A stretch of 64,000 bases of DNA from Flavisphingopyxis sp963800335 (GTDB lineage: Bacteria; Pseudomonadota; Alphaproteobacteria; Sphingomonadales; Sphingomonadaceae): positions 222,455 through 286,454 of the forward strand of contig CAWDAN010000005.1 in assembly GCA_963800335.1 (NCBI GenBank), in the 5' to 3' direction. Shown in pieces: positions 15,709 through 28,323 of this stretch. A model generated the notes under the pieces. That model worked only from the letters and a program-made list of their open reading frames with translations. It ran no database searches and was not told the origin of the DNA. A program made the position numbers and the translations under genes. Every line of letters begins with the position of its first letter. Within the stretch, counting starts at the first letter, position 1.

Positions 15709-15855
15709 GGCCCGCGCCCTAGCGCATCGCCGCCGAAACCCGCAATCGCTTTCGCCGCCCGATTGCAGCCTTGACCGCCCGTGCCGCTCCATGCAGGTTC
15801 ATCACCTTCATCCCGCTGATGAAGGCCTTCATATCCCTATCCGGAGATCTGCCCC

Positions 15856-17823
15856 ATGCGTCTCGCATCCGTATCGCTTGCCGTCATCGCCTTCGCTCTC
15901 GCCGTTCCTGCAACAGCGCAGGATCGCGCGACGATGAGCGCGCCGCAGGCGCAGCCGATCGCCGATACCATCCCCTCGGCCCGCGACGTCGCCTATCCCG
16001 GCACGATGATGCTCGACGTCGATGCAACCGACGTGACACGCGGCATTTATTCCGTGACGCAGACCGTTCCGGTCGCGGGCCCGGGTCCGGTCACCTTGCT
16101 CTACCCCGAATGGCTGCCCGGCAAGCACGCGCCGCGCGGCGCGATCGCGGAGCTCGCCGGCATTCGCTTCTTCGCGGGCGGCAAGGAACTCGCCTGGACG
16201 CGCGACAATGTCGACGTCTACGCTTTTCACCTCGATGTCCCCGCCGGCGCCGACGCGATCACCGCGACTTTCAAATTCCTCTCCCCCGTGCGGCGCAACG
16301 AGGGCCGCATCGTCATCACCGAAGACTTGATGAACGTGCAGTGGGAGCAGGTTTCGCTCTATCCGGCCGGTTACTACACGCGGCAGATCAAGGTGCGCCC
16401 GACGATCACCCTGCCTGCCGGCTGGCAGGGTGCGACCGCGCTCGACGGCGCGAGCGTCAGCACGACACCGAAGGGCAACCGCATCGTTTACGGCGTCACC
16501 GACTATGAAACGCTGATCGATTCGCCGATGTTCGCGGGCGCGCATTATCAGGCCTACGACCTCGGTCACAACGTCACGCTCAACGTCTTTGCCGACGAGG
16601 CCAAGTATCTCAAGGCCTCACCCAAGGCGATCCTCGACCACAAGCGCCTGGTTGACGAGGCGGTTAACCTGTTCGGCTCGCGCCATTTCGATCATTACGA
16701 ATTCCTCTTCGCGCTGACCGACAAGCTTGGCGGTATCGGGCTCGAACATCACCGCAGCTCGGAAAATTCGGAAAGTCCCGAATATTTTACCGACTACGAA
16801 GGCAACGACATCAATCGCGGGCTGCTGCCGCACGAATTCACGCATAGCTGGAACGGCAAGTTCCGCCGCCCCGCGGGCATGTGGACTCCCGACTACCGCA
16901 CGCCGATGCGCGACAACCTGCTGTGGGTCTATGAAGGCCAGACAAGCTTCTGGGACTTCGTCCTCGGCGCTCGGTCGGGCATGCAAAATCGCGAAACGGT
17001 TCTCGGCGACCTGGCCCAGACCGCCGCCTTCTATTCCGAACGCCCCGGCCGCGCCTGGCGCTCGGTCGAGGACACGACGCACGACCCGATCATCGCCGCG
17101 CGAAAACCGCGCCCCAACAGCAGCTTTTCGCGCAGCGAGGATTATTATAGCGAAGGCGCGCTGACCTGGCTCGCCGCCGACATGAAGATAAGAGAGCTGA
17201 CCGGCGGCAAGCGCAGCCTCGAGGATTTCGCGCGCAATTTCTTCGGGATCCGGGACGGCGACTGGGGTGAGGTTACCTACGAATTCGACGATGTCGTGCG
17301 CGAACTCAACGCGATCGCGCCATATGACTGGGCGAGCTTCCTCGACGCCAAGCTGCGCCAGCCCGGCCAGCCGGCCCCGCTCGATGGAATTACCGGCGGT
17401 GGCTATCGCCTCACCTATGTCGAAAAGCCCAATGCGTATCACAAGAAACGCAGCGCCAAATTCGGCGATTTCTATTACTCGCTCGGGTTCAACCTGTCGC
17501 CATCGGGCACCGTCACCTCGGTGCTGTGGGACAGCCCCGCGCACGATGCCGGCTTCGTCAATGATGTCGAAATCCTGGCGGTCAATGGCGTCGCCTACTC
17601 GAAGACCCGTCTCGAAGACGCGGTTACCGCGGCGAAGGACGGCAGCTCGAAGATATCGCTGCTGACCAAGCGCGGCGATCATTACGAAACCATCGAGATC
17701 CCCTATACCGGCGGCCTGCGCTTTCCCGTGCTCGAAAAGATCGGCACCGGCCCCGCGCCGCTCGACCGGCTCCTCGAACCGCGGACATGGAAAACGACGG
17801 CGGAAAAGAAAAAGAAAAAATAA
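15856..17823 (+). CDS. M61 family metallopeptidase (glycyl aminopeptidase type) with PDZ domain
   Basis: Secreted zinc aminopeptidase of 655 residues. The signal peptide is MRLASVSLAVIAFALAVPATA. An N-terminal beta domain precedes the catalytic domain with the zinc motif HEFTHSW near residue 328, followed by the family block RDNLLWVYEGQTSFWDFVLG. A C-terminal PDZ-like domain (SVLWDSPAHDAGFVNDVEIL, AVNGVAYSKTRLEDAV) lies near residues 550-620. The end is an unusual Lys run (AEKKKKK). GGAG lies just upstream of the ATG. It is divergent from hisS, so their promoters share 15709-15855. The frame is intact. Confidence 0.93.
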   Translation: MRLASVSLAVIAFALAVPATAQDRATMSAPQAQPIADTIPSARDVAYPGTMMLDVDATDVTRGIYSVTQTVPVAGPGPVTLLYPEWLPGKHAPRGAIAELAGIRFFAGGKELAWTRDNVDVYAFHLDVPAGADAITATFKFLSPVRRNEGRIVITEDLMNVQWEQVSLYPAGYYTRQIKVRPTITLPAGWQGATALDGASVSTTPKGNRIVYGVTDYETLIDSPMFAGAHYQAYDLGHNVTLNVFADEAKYLKASPKAILDHKRLVDEAVNLFGSRHFDHYEFLFALTDKLGGIGLEHHRSSENSESPEYFTDYEGNDINRGLLPHEFTHSWNGKFRRPAGMWTPDYRTPMRDNLLWVYEGQTSFWDFVLGARSGMQNRETVLGDLAQTAAFYSERPGRAWRSVEDTTHDPIIAARKPRPNSSFSRSEDYYSEGALTWLAADMKIRELTGGKRSLEDFARNFFGIRDGDWGEVTYEFDDVVRELNAIAPYDWASFLDAKLRQPGQPAPLDGITGGGYRLTYVEKPNAYHKKRSAKFGDFYYSLGFNLSPSGTVTSVLWDSPAHDAGFVNDVEILAVNGVAYSKTRLEDAVTAAKDGSSKISLLTKRGDHYETIEIPYTGGLRFPVLEKIGTGPAPLDRLLEPRTWKTTAEKKKKK

Positions 17824-17945
17824 CGGAGCCTGTCCCGCGTCGCCCGGCGTCTGCACGGCGGCTGGAGGCGTTTCGGCGCGGTTCGGCTTCGCAGAGCCCA
17901 ATCTCTCATTGCTGCAACGCAGCGATGGGGCTAAGCGCGCGCTCC

Positions 17946-18482
17946 ATGAACATCGACCTTATCCCGATCGGCGACAACGTTCCCAACTCCATCAACGTCA
18001 TCATCGAAGTCCCGACCGGTGGCGAGCCCGTCAAATACGAGTTCGACAAGGCGTCGGGCGCGCTGTTCGTCGACCGCATCCTGCACACGCCGATGCGCTA
18101 TCCGGCGAACTACGGCTTCATCCCGCACACGCTGTCGCCCGACGGCGACCCGCTCGACGCGCTCGTCGTGTCGCGCTCGCCGTTCATCCCGGGCTGCGTC
18201 GTGCGTGTCCGACCGATCGCGGTGCTCTATCTCGAGGACGAGGCGGGCGGCGACGAGAAATTGCTCTGCGTCCCCGTCGACGGCACTTTCCCGTATTACC
18301 GCAAGATCGGCGAACGCGGCGACCTGCCCGAGATCGTCATGCAGCAGATCGAGCACTTCTTCACCCACTACAAGGACCTCGAGCCCGAGAAATGGGTCCG
18401 CATGGGCCGCTGGGGCGGCGCCGACGACGCGCGCGCAGTGCTGATGAAGGCGATCGAGGACGGCAAGAAAGCCAAGGGCTGA
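17946..18482 (+). CDS. ppa: Inorganic pyrophosphatase
   Basis: Soluble family I pyrophosphatase (PPi + H2O to 2 Pi), 178 residues. The metal-binding signature DGDPLDALVV is near residues 65-74, and the active-site blocks KYEFDKASGALFVDRIL, YPANYGFIPHT and EEWV-like EKWVRMGRWGG are present. The start ATG at 17946 gives MNIDLIPIGDNVPNSINVII, the usual N-terminus; an open frame upstream has no family similarity. It is convergent with mscS. Confidence 0.97.
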   Translation: MNIDLIPIGDNVPNSINVIIEVPTGGEPVKYEFDKASGALFVDRILHTPMRYPANYGFIPHTLSPDGDPLDALVVSRSPFIPGCVVRVRPIAVLYLEDEAGGDEKLLCVPVDGTFPYYRKIGERGDLPEIVMQQIEHFFTHYKDLEPEKWVRMGRWGGADDARAVLMKAIEDGKKAKG

Positions 18483-18502
18483 CGCCACCCACGTCGGGGC
18501 GT
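18481..18502. terminator. Short hairpin between convergent ppa and mscS
   Basis: GACGCC and GGCGTC form a 6-bp stem in the 24-base gap between the two stops (about 18482-18502). It is a plausible weak bidirectional terminator without a clear U tract. Confidence 0.35.
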
Positions 18503-18506
18503 CGGA

Positions 18507-19866
18507 TTAGACTTTCTTTGCGCTGGCCTTCGGCGTCGGTGAGGCCTTTTCAGCACCCCCACGCGCCAGCATCCGCGCCGCGATCTTGTCGACGAACTCG
18601 TCGTCGATGCTGCGCACGTTGATGTCGCGCTGCGGGAAGGGGATCTCGATGCCGTTTTCGGCGAACAGGTCCCACAGCCGGTTGAGCACTTCGGACTTCA
18701 CGTTGCCGACGCCCTCCTGCGGGTCCTTGATCCAGGCGAGGATCTCGAAATCGACGCTGCTGTCGCCAAAGCCGCTCATCCACACATTGGGCTTGGGCGC
18801 GTTGAGCACGCGCTTGGCATCGGTCGCCGCCTGCAGCATCAGCTCCTGCGCCTTCTTGATGTCGCATTTGTAGCTGACCCCGACGGGGATGTGGACGCGG
18901 ACGTTCTTGCTCGAATAGCTCCAGTTCTCGACCTCCTGAGTCATCAGGTTCTCGTTCGGGATCAGGTGCTCCTTGCCGTCGCGCGTGATCACCGAGACCG
19001 CGCGCACGCCGATCTTGTTGACCCAGCCGAAGCTCTCGCCGACGACGATCACGTCGCCCGGCTTGATCGACCGGTCCATCAACAGGATGATCCCCGCGAT
19101 CAGGTTGCCGAAGGTCTTCTGCAGGCCGAAACCGATGGCGAGGCCGAACGCGCCCGAGAACACCGCAAAGGCGGTGATGTCGATCCCCAGCATGTCGATG
19201 CCGACGAAGAAGGCGGCGATCAGGATCGCGACCGCGGCGAGCTTTTCGGTCAGCAGCTTCTGCGCCTCGTCGAGCGCCTTGTTGCGCCGGACCATCTGCT
19301 TGATGCCGCGATTGGCGAGCCGGATCAGCGCGAACAGGATGACGAGCGCAAGGACGATCTTGATGATCGTCAGCAGCGAGAAACGCGAATTGCCGATATC
19401 GAAGCCCGCCTTGTCGAGCGCGCTGGTGATGCTCGAAAGCTGCCCGACCGCGTTCGACAATATGAACACGAACACGACGAGCGAGACCGCGAGCACGATC
19501 GGGAAGCTGATCCTGAAGGCCCAATCAGCAGGTTCTTGAGGAACAGCGCCGACGCGGCGGCAAAGGTGAATCCGACCGCGAGCTGCGCGTAGAAAGGTCC
19601 AGTCATGAAAACCGAGCGTCGCTGCGAGCAGCAGCGCGGCGACGAGGTGGCGCATTATCGCCACGGCGCGCGTCGCGAGCGGGAAGCGCACATCGACCGC
19701 GTTGTCCTCGAGCCGCTGCGCCAGCCCGGGTCCGAAATACCGCGCGACGACGACGGCAATCGACAGGATCGCAAAGATGATCGCGCCCGCAATGGCGAGC
19801 TCGACCAGCTGCGTGCTGGCCAAGCGGCGGGATCGAATAGGTCGCCATGAAATAATCGAGGTCCAT
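18507..19866 (-). CDS. Mechanosensitive channel, MscS family, frameshifted
   Basis: Inner-membrane pressure-relief channel. The start at 19866 (MDLDYFMATYSIPPL) continues in a second frame as ASTQLVELAIAGAIIFAILS. The frame also changes twice at about 19595 and 19525, where FYAQLAVGFTFAAASALFLK lies in a third frame. The C-terminal MscS core is intact: pore helix AFSGAFGLAIGFGLQKTFGN, beta domain SIKPGDVIVVGESFGWVNKI, and the cytoplasmic domain to ASAKKV. Corrected length is about 452 residues. It follows metC with a 1-base TGATG overlap. Confidence 0.88.
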
Positions 19867-21065
19867 CACGCGACCCTAAGCGACTCGAACGCGCGCGCAA
19901 GGTCGGCGATCAGGTCGGCGGGATTTTCGAGGCCGATATGCAGCCGGACGAGCGGCCCGTCGAAATCGGCGCGGCAGCGCGGTGCGGACCGGATCGACCG
20001 GCAGCGCGAGGCTTTCAAAACCGCCCCAGCTATAGCCGAGTCCGAAGCGCGTCAGCGCATCGACGAAGCGATCGCGCTGCGCCGCGCTCGCACCGCGCAG
20101 GGTAAAGGCGAACAGCCCCGATGCGCCGGTAAAATCGCGCGCCCAAATCTCATGCCCGGGACACGACGCGAAGGCCGGGTGGAGCAGCGTGCCCACCTCG
20201 TCGCGCGCGTCGAGCCATGCCGCGACCTCGTGTCCATTGGTCTCGTGCTGGCGCAACCGCACGCCCATCGTCCTCAGCCCGCGCAGCGCGAGATAGGCGT
20301 CGTCGGGCCCGACGTGCTGGCCGGTCTCGCGGGCGTGCCGCTGGAGTCCGCCGCCACGCATCGCCGCGTGCGCTGACCGATCCGAGCATCACGTCCGAAT
20401 GGCCGACGACATATTTGGTGCAGGCGAGGATCGCGACGTCGCAGCCGTGCGCCAGCGCGGGGAACAGCAACGGCGTTGCCCAGGTGTTGTCGATGATCGT
20501 CAGCGCGCCCGCCGCCCTGGCCGCCGCGGCGATCGCTGGCACGTCCTGCACCTCGAAGGTCAGGCTGCCCGGGCTTTCGCAGAACACCGCGCGCGTGGCC
20601 TCGCCGATCATGTCGGCGATCCCTGCACCGATCGCCGGATCGTAATAGCGCGTCGATATCCCCATCCGCTTGAGCAATCCGTCGCACAATGTCCGCGTCG
20701 GGCCATAGACGCTGTCGACCATCAGCAGCTCGTCGCCCGGCGAGAGCAGCGCGAGCAAGCGCGCCCGCAATCGCCGCGACCCCTGACGGATAAAGCACGG
20801 TCCCCTCGGCGCCGGGTTCGATTTCGGTCAGCGCATCGGCCAGCGCCCATTGCGTCGGCGTGCCGTGGCGGCCGTAGAACAATTGTTCGGGATCGGCGTG
20901 TGGGCGCGCGGCGCGCATCGCCGCGACGCTGTCGAACAATATCGTCGATGCGCGCCAGACGGGGACGTTGACGACCCCGCCGCCGAGCGTCTCGCTGCCC
21001 GTCCATTCGCGCCGCCGACCGGCCTCGACCAGCTGCGTGTCGCTGCCCGGTTTGTCGTCGCTCAC
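19866..21065 (-). CDS. metC: Cystathionine beta-lyase (PLP-dependent), frameshifted
   Basis: Cys/Met-metabolism PLP enzyme (fold type I) predicted to cleave cystathionine to homocysteine, pyruvate and ammonia. The start is GTG at 21065 (MSDDKPGSDTQLVEAGRRRE). Visible family parts are SETLGGGVVNVPVWRASTIL, FYGRHGTPTQWALADALTEI, DELLMVDSVYGPTRTLCDGL, DNTWATPLLFPALAHG and the PLP-lysine region CTKYVVGHSDVMLG. These lie in different frames; breaks occur near 20765, 20350 and 20000, and the end is FESLRVA with TGA at 19866. The total length of 1200 bases suits about 400 residues. It follows a sulfurtransferase gene by 10 bases. Confidence 0.88.
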
Positions 21066-21075
21066 TGCGCGCCGC

Positions 21076-21919
21076 TCATGGGCACCCGGTCGCCTTGGGC
21101 AGCGCCGGATCGGCGCCCCATTCGGCCCAGCTGCCGTCGTAGAGCGCGATGTCGCGCTTGCCGAGCAGGTACGCGCCGAACGCCAGCACCGCGGCGGTCA
21201 TGCCCGATCCGCACGTCGTCACCAGCGGCCGGTCGAGATCGACCCCCGCCGCAGCGAAGGCCGCGCGCAACGCCTCGCCGGACTTCCACGTCCCGTCGGG
21301 ATTGAACAGCTCGCCATACGGCAGGTTCTTCGATCCCGGGATGTGTCCCGCCGCCAGCCCAGCGCGCGCCTCGGGCTCGTCGCCGGCAAAGCGCGCCGCC
21401 GATCGCGCGTCGATCACCTCTTCGTCGCCGCTCGCGAGATTGGCGCGCATCGCGTCGGCATCGCGGACCAGCGCGGCGTCGCGCCACGCGGTGTAATGGC
21501 GCTCGCGATAATCGCGCTTGCCGCTGTCGGTCGGGCGTCCCTCGGCCTTCCACTTGGCGAGCCCGCCGTCGAGGATCGCGACATTGTGCGCGCCGAACAG
21601 TGTCAGCAGCCACCAGGCGCGCGCCGCGCTGTGCAGCGGGCTGTCGTCGTACAGGACGATCCGGCTGCCGTCGCCGAGCCCCAGCGCTCTGCATCCGCGC
21701 GGCGAATTTCTCCGCCGACGGCGCCATGTTCTCGACGCAGGCATCGGGATCGGTCAGCTCGGCAAGGTCCATGAACAATGCGCCGGGGATATGCTCGGCT
21801 TCGTGCTCGGCGCGCGCATCGCGGCCCATGTCGGGCAGGAACTTGGTCGCATCGACGACGCGCAGGTCCGACGCCTTCAATTGCCCTTCGAGCCAGTCGG
21901 TCGTTACCAGCGCATCCAT
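21076..21919 (-). CDS. sseA: 3-mercaptopyruvate/thiosulfate sulfurtransferase, frameshifted
   Basis: Two-rhodanese-domain sulfurtransferase moving sulfane sulfur from mercaptopyruvate or thiosulfate to an acceptor. The start is MDALVTTDWLEGQLKASDLR at 21919. The inactive N-domain contains HIPGALFMDLAELTDPDA. An extra base near 21690 moves the frame, after which ALGLGDGSRIVLYDDS and WWLLTLFGAHNVAILDGGLA follow. The C-domain active-site loop is CGSGMTA, the mercaptopyruvate-type loop. Corrected length is about 280 residues. It lies between the S10 peptidase gene and metC, a sulfur amino-acid context. Confidence 0.9.
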
Positions 21920-21998
21920 CGCGATCGTCGTCCCTTCAACGCCTCGGCCGGCCACCCTATCGTCGTCGCACGGCCGCGTCGAGACGGCGCAGCGCGCA

Positions 21999-23524
21999 TC
22001 AGCGGGCGCGAATGAACTGCCGGATGTCGCTGGCCAGCTTGGCGCGGTCCTCGTCGCGAATGTACATCATGTGGCCCGCATCGTAATAATGGAACTGGAC
22101 GCGATCCTGCGGGATGCCCGTCCGGCTCAACGCATATTCGGCGGCGAAAAACGGCGTCGCGAAATCGTAATAGCCTTGGCCGACGAAGATGCGCAGATCC
22201 TTGTTCTCGCGTAGCGCGCGGCCGAGATAGGGCGTGACGTTGAGATAGGCGTTGGTGTCGCGCCCGCCGTCGATCTTCCAGTCCCACGGGCCGACATTGC
22301 CGATCGTGACGTACTGGCGGTCGGTCTTGTAATGCAGCGTGTCGCGCAGATAGCTGTTGATCGCCGCGGTATAGCCGCCGTCGATGCCATAGAAGCTGGG
22401 GTCGTTGTCGGGCGATTCGCCGGCATTGTCGTAATCCTTGCCGGTATAGCGGCTGTCGAGCCGGCCGACGGTCAGGCCGCGGTCGCGCAGCAGCTCCTTG
22501 TAGAACCGGTCGGGCGTCACGCGCAGGTCGGCGCGCTCGAGATAGTCCTCGCCAAGGCCGGTGAAACGCGACAGCTGCGTGCGGATCGCGGCGCGCTCGG
22601 CGCCCTTGCAGCTTCTGGCCCTTGAGCAGGGCCGATGCGTAGGGCCCGATCGCCCAGGCGCGCGCCTCGGCAGCGACCGCCTCGGCCGATGCGCCGCTTG
22701 CCTTCTTGTGGAACCAGGCGGTGGTCGCCATCGACGGCAGGTTGGTAATGTAGCTCAGCTCGTTGCCTTCGGTGTCGGCCCCGGCAGCGAAGTCGAGGAT
22801 CGTCGAAACCAGGATGACGCCCTTGAGCGAGACGTCGTTATAGCCGCCCTCGAGCTCGTTGACGACTGCGGCCGAGCGCGTCGTGCCATAGCTTTCGCCG
22901 CCGAGGAACTTGGGGCTGTTCCAGCGGCCATTGTCGTTGAGCCAGCGGCGGATGACGTCGGCGACCGATTTCGCGTCCTTGGTCACGCCCCAATAGTCCT
23001 TGCCCTCGGTCGTGCCGATGACGTGCGACAGGCCGGTGCCAACCGGATCGATGAAGACGAGGTCGGTGACGTCGAGCAGGCTGTCGGGATTGTCGAGCAG
23101 CGGATAGGGCGCCGCGCCGTCGTCCTTGGCGTCTGGACGGAATCGCCACGCGCTTGGGCCCGAACGCGCCCATCTGCAGCCAGACCGAACCCGATCCCGG
23201 ACCGCCGTTGAACAGGAATGTGACCGGTCGGTTCGGGTCGCGCGGCTCGGCGACATAGGCGGTCGTGACGATCGCCGCCTTGGGCGTCTCGTCCTTGTCG
23301 TCCTTGAGCACGGTCTCGGCGACGGTCACGCTGTAATCGACCGCCTGTCCGCCGAACGTCCCCGACTGGCGCGTCGTCGACGACAGCGGGACATAGGGCT
23401 TGGCCGGCTCGGCCTTCGTCTCGGCGGGGGTGGTGCCCGCGCTGGCGGGTCCCTGCGCCATCGCGCTGCACGAAGCGAGCAACATGGCGGCGCCGGCAAC
23501 GGCGAAACGGTGGCAAACAGTCAT
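21999..23524 (-). CDS. S10 family serine carboxypeptidase-like lipoprotein, frameshifted
   Basis: Secreted alpha/beta-hydrolase peptidase with a lipoprotein signal (MTVCHRFAVAGAAMLLASC, lipobox LASC). The oxyanion segment NGGPGSGS, nucleophile GESYG, acid FVGQGYYDFATP and base YDAGHMMY of the Ser-Asp-His triad are all present. Single extra bases near 23137 and 22607 split the gene; the length fits exactly two insertions, giving about 507 residues. Bacterial members of this type are periplasmic or outer-membrane exopeptidases. It is divergent from the small membrane protein at 23659 and leads the minus-strand run to mscS. Confidence 0.9.
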
Positions 23525-23658
23525 ATCAGGCAGACTCCCCACTGGATTTTCACTGGCTATGCCATGCCCGCTGGCGAGCGCCAAGGCCGCTGACAATTTC
23601 GCCCGATTGATCTATGTAAAGGGTGCGCACACGATGCGCAGGGGAGAGGAGAAATAGC

Positions 23659-24121
23659 ATGGAACAGCAGGAAACAGTGGTCGTGCGAGGGCGGCCGCAC
23701 GCCGGTTCACCTGTGGATTGTCGGCGGCCTCGCGCTCATCTGGAACGCCTTTGGCGGCTACGACTATCTGATGAGCCGGATGCACAATGCCGACTATGTC
23801 AAATCGATGATGCCCGACGCCGACCCGGCGGTGATGTTCGCCTATATGGACGCGATGCCCGGCTATGCGAGCATCGGCTGGGGGCTCGGCATCTGGGCCG
23901 GACTCGCCGGTGCGATCCTGCTGCTCCTGCGCAGCCGCTTTGCCGTCCACGCCTTCATCGCCTCGCTCGTCGGCATGGCGCTGAGCTTTTCCTACCAGCT
24001 GTTCGTCACCCCGCCGCCGGGCGAGGCGAACAACGTCCTCATCGTCGCGGCGATCGTCGTGATCGGCGTGCTGCTATTGTGGTACGCACTGCGCCAGCGC
24101 GCCAGCGGCGTCCTGCGATAG
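23659..24121 (+). CDS. Membrane protein, four hydrophobic segments, frameshifted
   Basis: A protein of about 153 residues starting ATG at 23659 (MEQQETVVVRGR) after GGAGAGGAGA. An extra base near 23695 moves the frame, after which HLWIVGGLALIWNAFGGYDY continues. Four hydrophobic helices are visible, with a conserved-looking loop MSRMHNADYVKSMMPDAD. It resembles small sphingomonad membrane proteins sometimes annotated as sugar-transporter-like. No function is assigned. Confidence 0.75.
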
Positions 24122-24345
24122 GCGGCAGTGCTCTGTGGGGCGGGACTGACTGCGGTGGATGCACACGGGGGCGCAGCTGCGCGAAACTGCGCACGCGACA
24201 GCTACAAGAACGGTTGCAGGATTTCCGCGGCTGTATAGTAAGCGATACGTCGGGGAGAGAATTTGTGCAAACGATGTTTCGCGTGTCGCCGACGCTGTTG
24301 GGCGGTACGTGGCTATGTTGCAATCGGGGGGGCTAGACGCTATAT
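24122..24345. other. Gene-free stretch ahead of the CPBP locus
   Basis: About 220 bases between the membrane protein and the CPBP-like gene. No gene, RNA or clear promoter was recognised. Confidence 0.5.
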
Positions 24346-25110
24346 ATGGCGGAGCGCGGGTACGGGCTGGAATCTCCCGGTGGTGTCGCTTGGGCTGTTG
24401 GCGGGTTGCTGACGGCACTGGCGGTGTGGCTGACGAGGCGCACCGCTGCGCCGACGGTGCCGGTGCGACGACCGATACGCGAAAGCCTCGTACGAGTGGC
24501 CTATGTGGCGGTTTATGCGATACTTACTGGGACCGGTGATGAGCTGGCTGCGCTCGGCGATACCGCCGGGACCGGGTCAGGAGCTGGCGGTCATCGCGTT
24601 CGAGCTGGCGATCCATCTCGTCATCCCGATCCTGTTGCTCCGCGCGCCAAGGCATGGCTTGAAGGTGCGACCGATACCGGACTCGCGCGCAAGGGCGTCG
24701 TCGCAACGCTGGTGGTGTTCGGCGCGATCCGTGTGGGCCTGCAGACGCTCGTGGCCCGTCACTGCGTCAGATCGCTGCGCTCGATCTCTCGCCGTTCGCG
24801 GTCGGCGCGTGGATTCTCGGCGCATGGGCATGGACTTCGATCGAAGCCGGCCTGTGCGAGGAATTCTTCTGCCGGGTGCTGCTCAGTCGCGCCTCGGCGC
24901 TGGTTCGGTTAGGGTCGCTGGCGATAGCGACGACCGCAATCGTGTTGCCTGGCGCATGCGCCGGGTTCACCTGCGCGGCGGCCAGGGGTCGATGGCGTCG
25001 CAGAACCCAGTAGAGATAGCAGCCTTCACGATAACTACGCTATCGCGATCGCATATGTGGAACGCTATGGCACCGGAGCGCAGCTGTGCTGTGTATGCTC
25101 AGGGGGGTGA
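24346..25110 (+). pseudogene. CPBP-family intramembrane glutamic protease, multiply broken
   Basis: Fragments in all three frames assemble into a CPBP (CAAX-protease/bacteriocin-processing) membrane protein. Frame 1 gives MAERGYGLESPGGVAWAVGG and ARKGVVATLVVFGAIRVGLQ. Another frame gives SAIPPGPGQELAVIAFELAI. A third gives SIEAGLCEEFFCRVLLSRAS with the diagnostic EExxxR motif. HAPG and then RGGQGSMASQNPVEIAAFT follow, like the family's histidine motif region. The last helix with the second conserved His/Asn is not visible before the stop at 25108. At least four frame changes and the missing end suggest either decay or a concentration of sequence errors. It converges on uvrB. Confidence 0.6.
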
Positions 25111-25130
25111 TGGAAGGATGGAGAGGGGCG

Positions 25131-27321
<2,191 letters not shown>

Positions 27322-27418
27322 GCCGACGATATGGGTGCCGGGTCTTAATTCGGCAACGCTTCGGGGAGCGTGCCGCCGCGCCTATCTTCGCGATCGCCAC
27401 CCAGATAGGCGACGACGG

Positions 27419-27866
27419 CTAGCCGCATGCGGTCGTCAGGGTGATCGTCGCGTCGAGCGGCTCGTAATCGAATGTGACGTGAAGGCCTGCCGACGATCAG
27501 ACACACGCTCGACACCCATTGTCTGGACGGGCGCTCGATCAGACGCGCCTCGCGCACTGCGGCGACAGCTCGTCGCTCGGCGCGACCTGTTCGAACCGGC
27601 CGCCGACAGCTTTCACCAGGTAAACCGACACGTCGTCGCCATCGGCTTCGGCATAGACGATGGCCTGGTCCTGCTTGCCGTCGAGCGCCGCCTCCTCGAG
27701 CGCCAATCCCGCGATCGCGCCATAGGCTGGCCCCGTTGCTCGAGCGTGGCCATGTCGGGCGCGACGAGGCCGTCTGGAGCGCCATCCTGCGCCATTGCTC
27801 CGCTACCGCACAGAGCGCCGCCAGGCAGACGGCGATCCGAGCCCCGAGGGTGAGCCGCAGAGACAT
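27419..27866 (-). CDS. Secreted hypothetical protein, frameshifted
   Basis: Start MSLRLTLGARIAVCLAALC at 27866 looks like a Sec signal peptide. Reconstruction across frame changes gives MAQDGAPDGLVAPDMATLEQ, then GAIAGLALEEAALDGKQDQA, YAEADGDDVSVYLVKAVGGR and FEQVAPSDELSPQC, ending GLHVTFDYEPLDATITLTTA-CG with TAG at 27419. The length is about 149 residues with at least three frame changes. It starts 19 bases after the second immunity-like gene and probably shares its transcript. The family is not recognised. Confidence 0.55.
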
Positions 27867-27885
27867 TTGCCGCTTCCCATCGCGG

Positions 27886-28238
27886 TCAAAACGCGTCGTC
27901 GGGCGGCGGCAAATAGGTCACCGGCATATCGCCAAAGCGCTGGGCGAGCAGCGCCTCACGGCGTTCTCCGAACTGTGCGAACGCGCGCTCCGCATCGGGT
28001 TCATATCGAAACTGGGCGTCGAACGCGTGGTCGACGATCTTGATTTCCAGCTCCGTCCACCGTTTTTCCGGCTCGGGGAGATACCATAACTTTCGCACAA
28101 GATCGGATAGTTCATCATTAATGAACCGATCCATAAGTCCGCTTTTTGTTACTTCGTAAAGCGTCGGTGCCATAACCCGGGGATCGCTTCGACATACAGC
28201 CAGCCGGTCGACGAACTGTCCTCGAAAGCGGCCATCAT
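27886..28238 (-). CDS. Immunity-like hypothetical protein, copy 2, frameshifted
   Basis: Small cytoplasmic protein of about 117 residues. The likely start is MMAAFE at 28238. The frame changes before VCRSDPRVMAPTLYEVTKSG, and the rest is intact from MAPTLYEVTKSGLMDRFIND at 28173: LWYLPEPEKRW, IKIVDHAFDAQFRYEPDAER, MPVTYLPPPDDAF. It is paralogous to the gene just upstream (28324-28694), sharing VDHAFDAQFRY and the PPPDDAF end. Its position after a LysM-nuclease gene suggests an immunity role; no family is named. Confidence 0.65.
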
Positions 28239-28323
28239 CGCGCCGCCTATCGTCAGCAGGACTGTTCAGTCGCGATAACCATCACCTTTGCCGCCATGGC
28301 CTGGCGGGTTGCAAGGCATCGTC

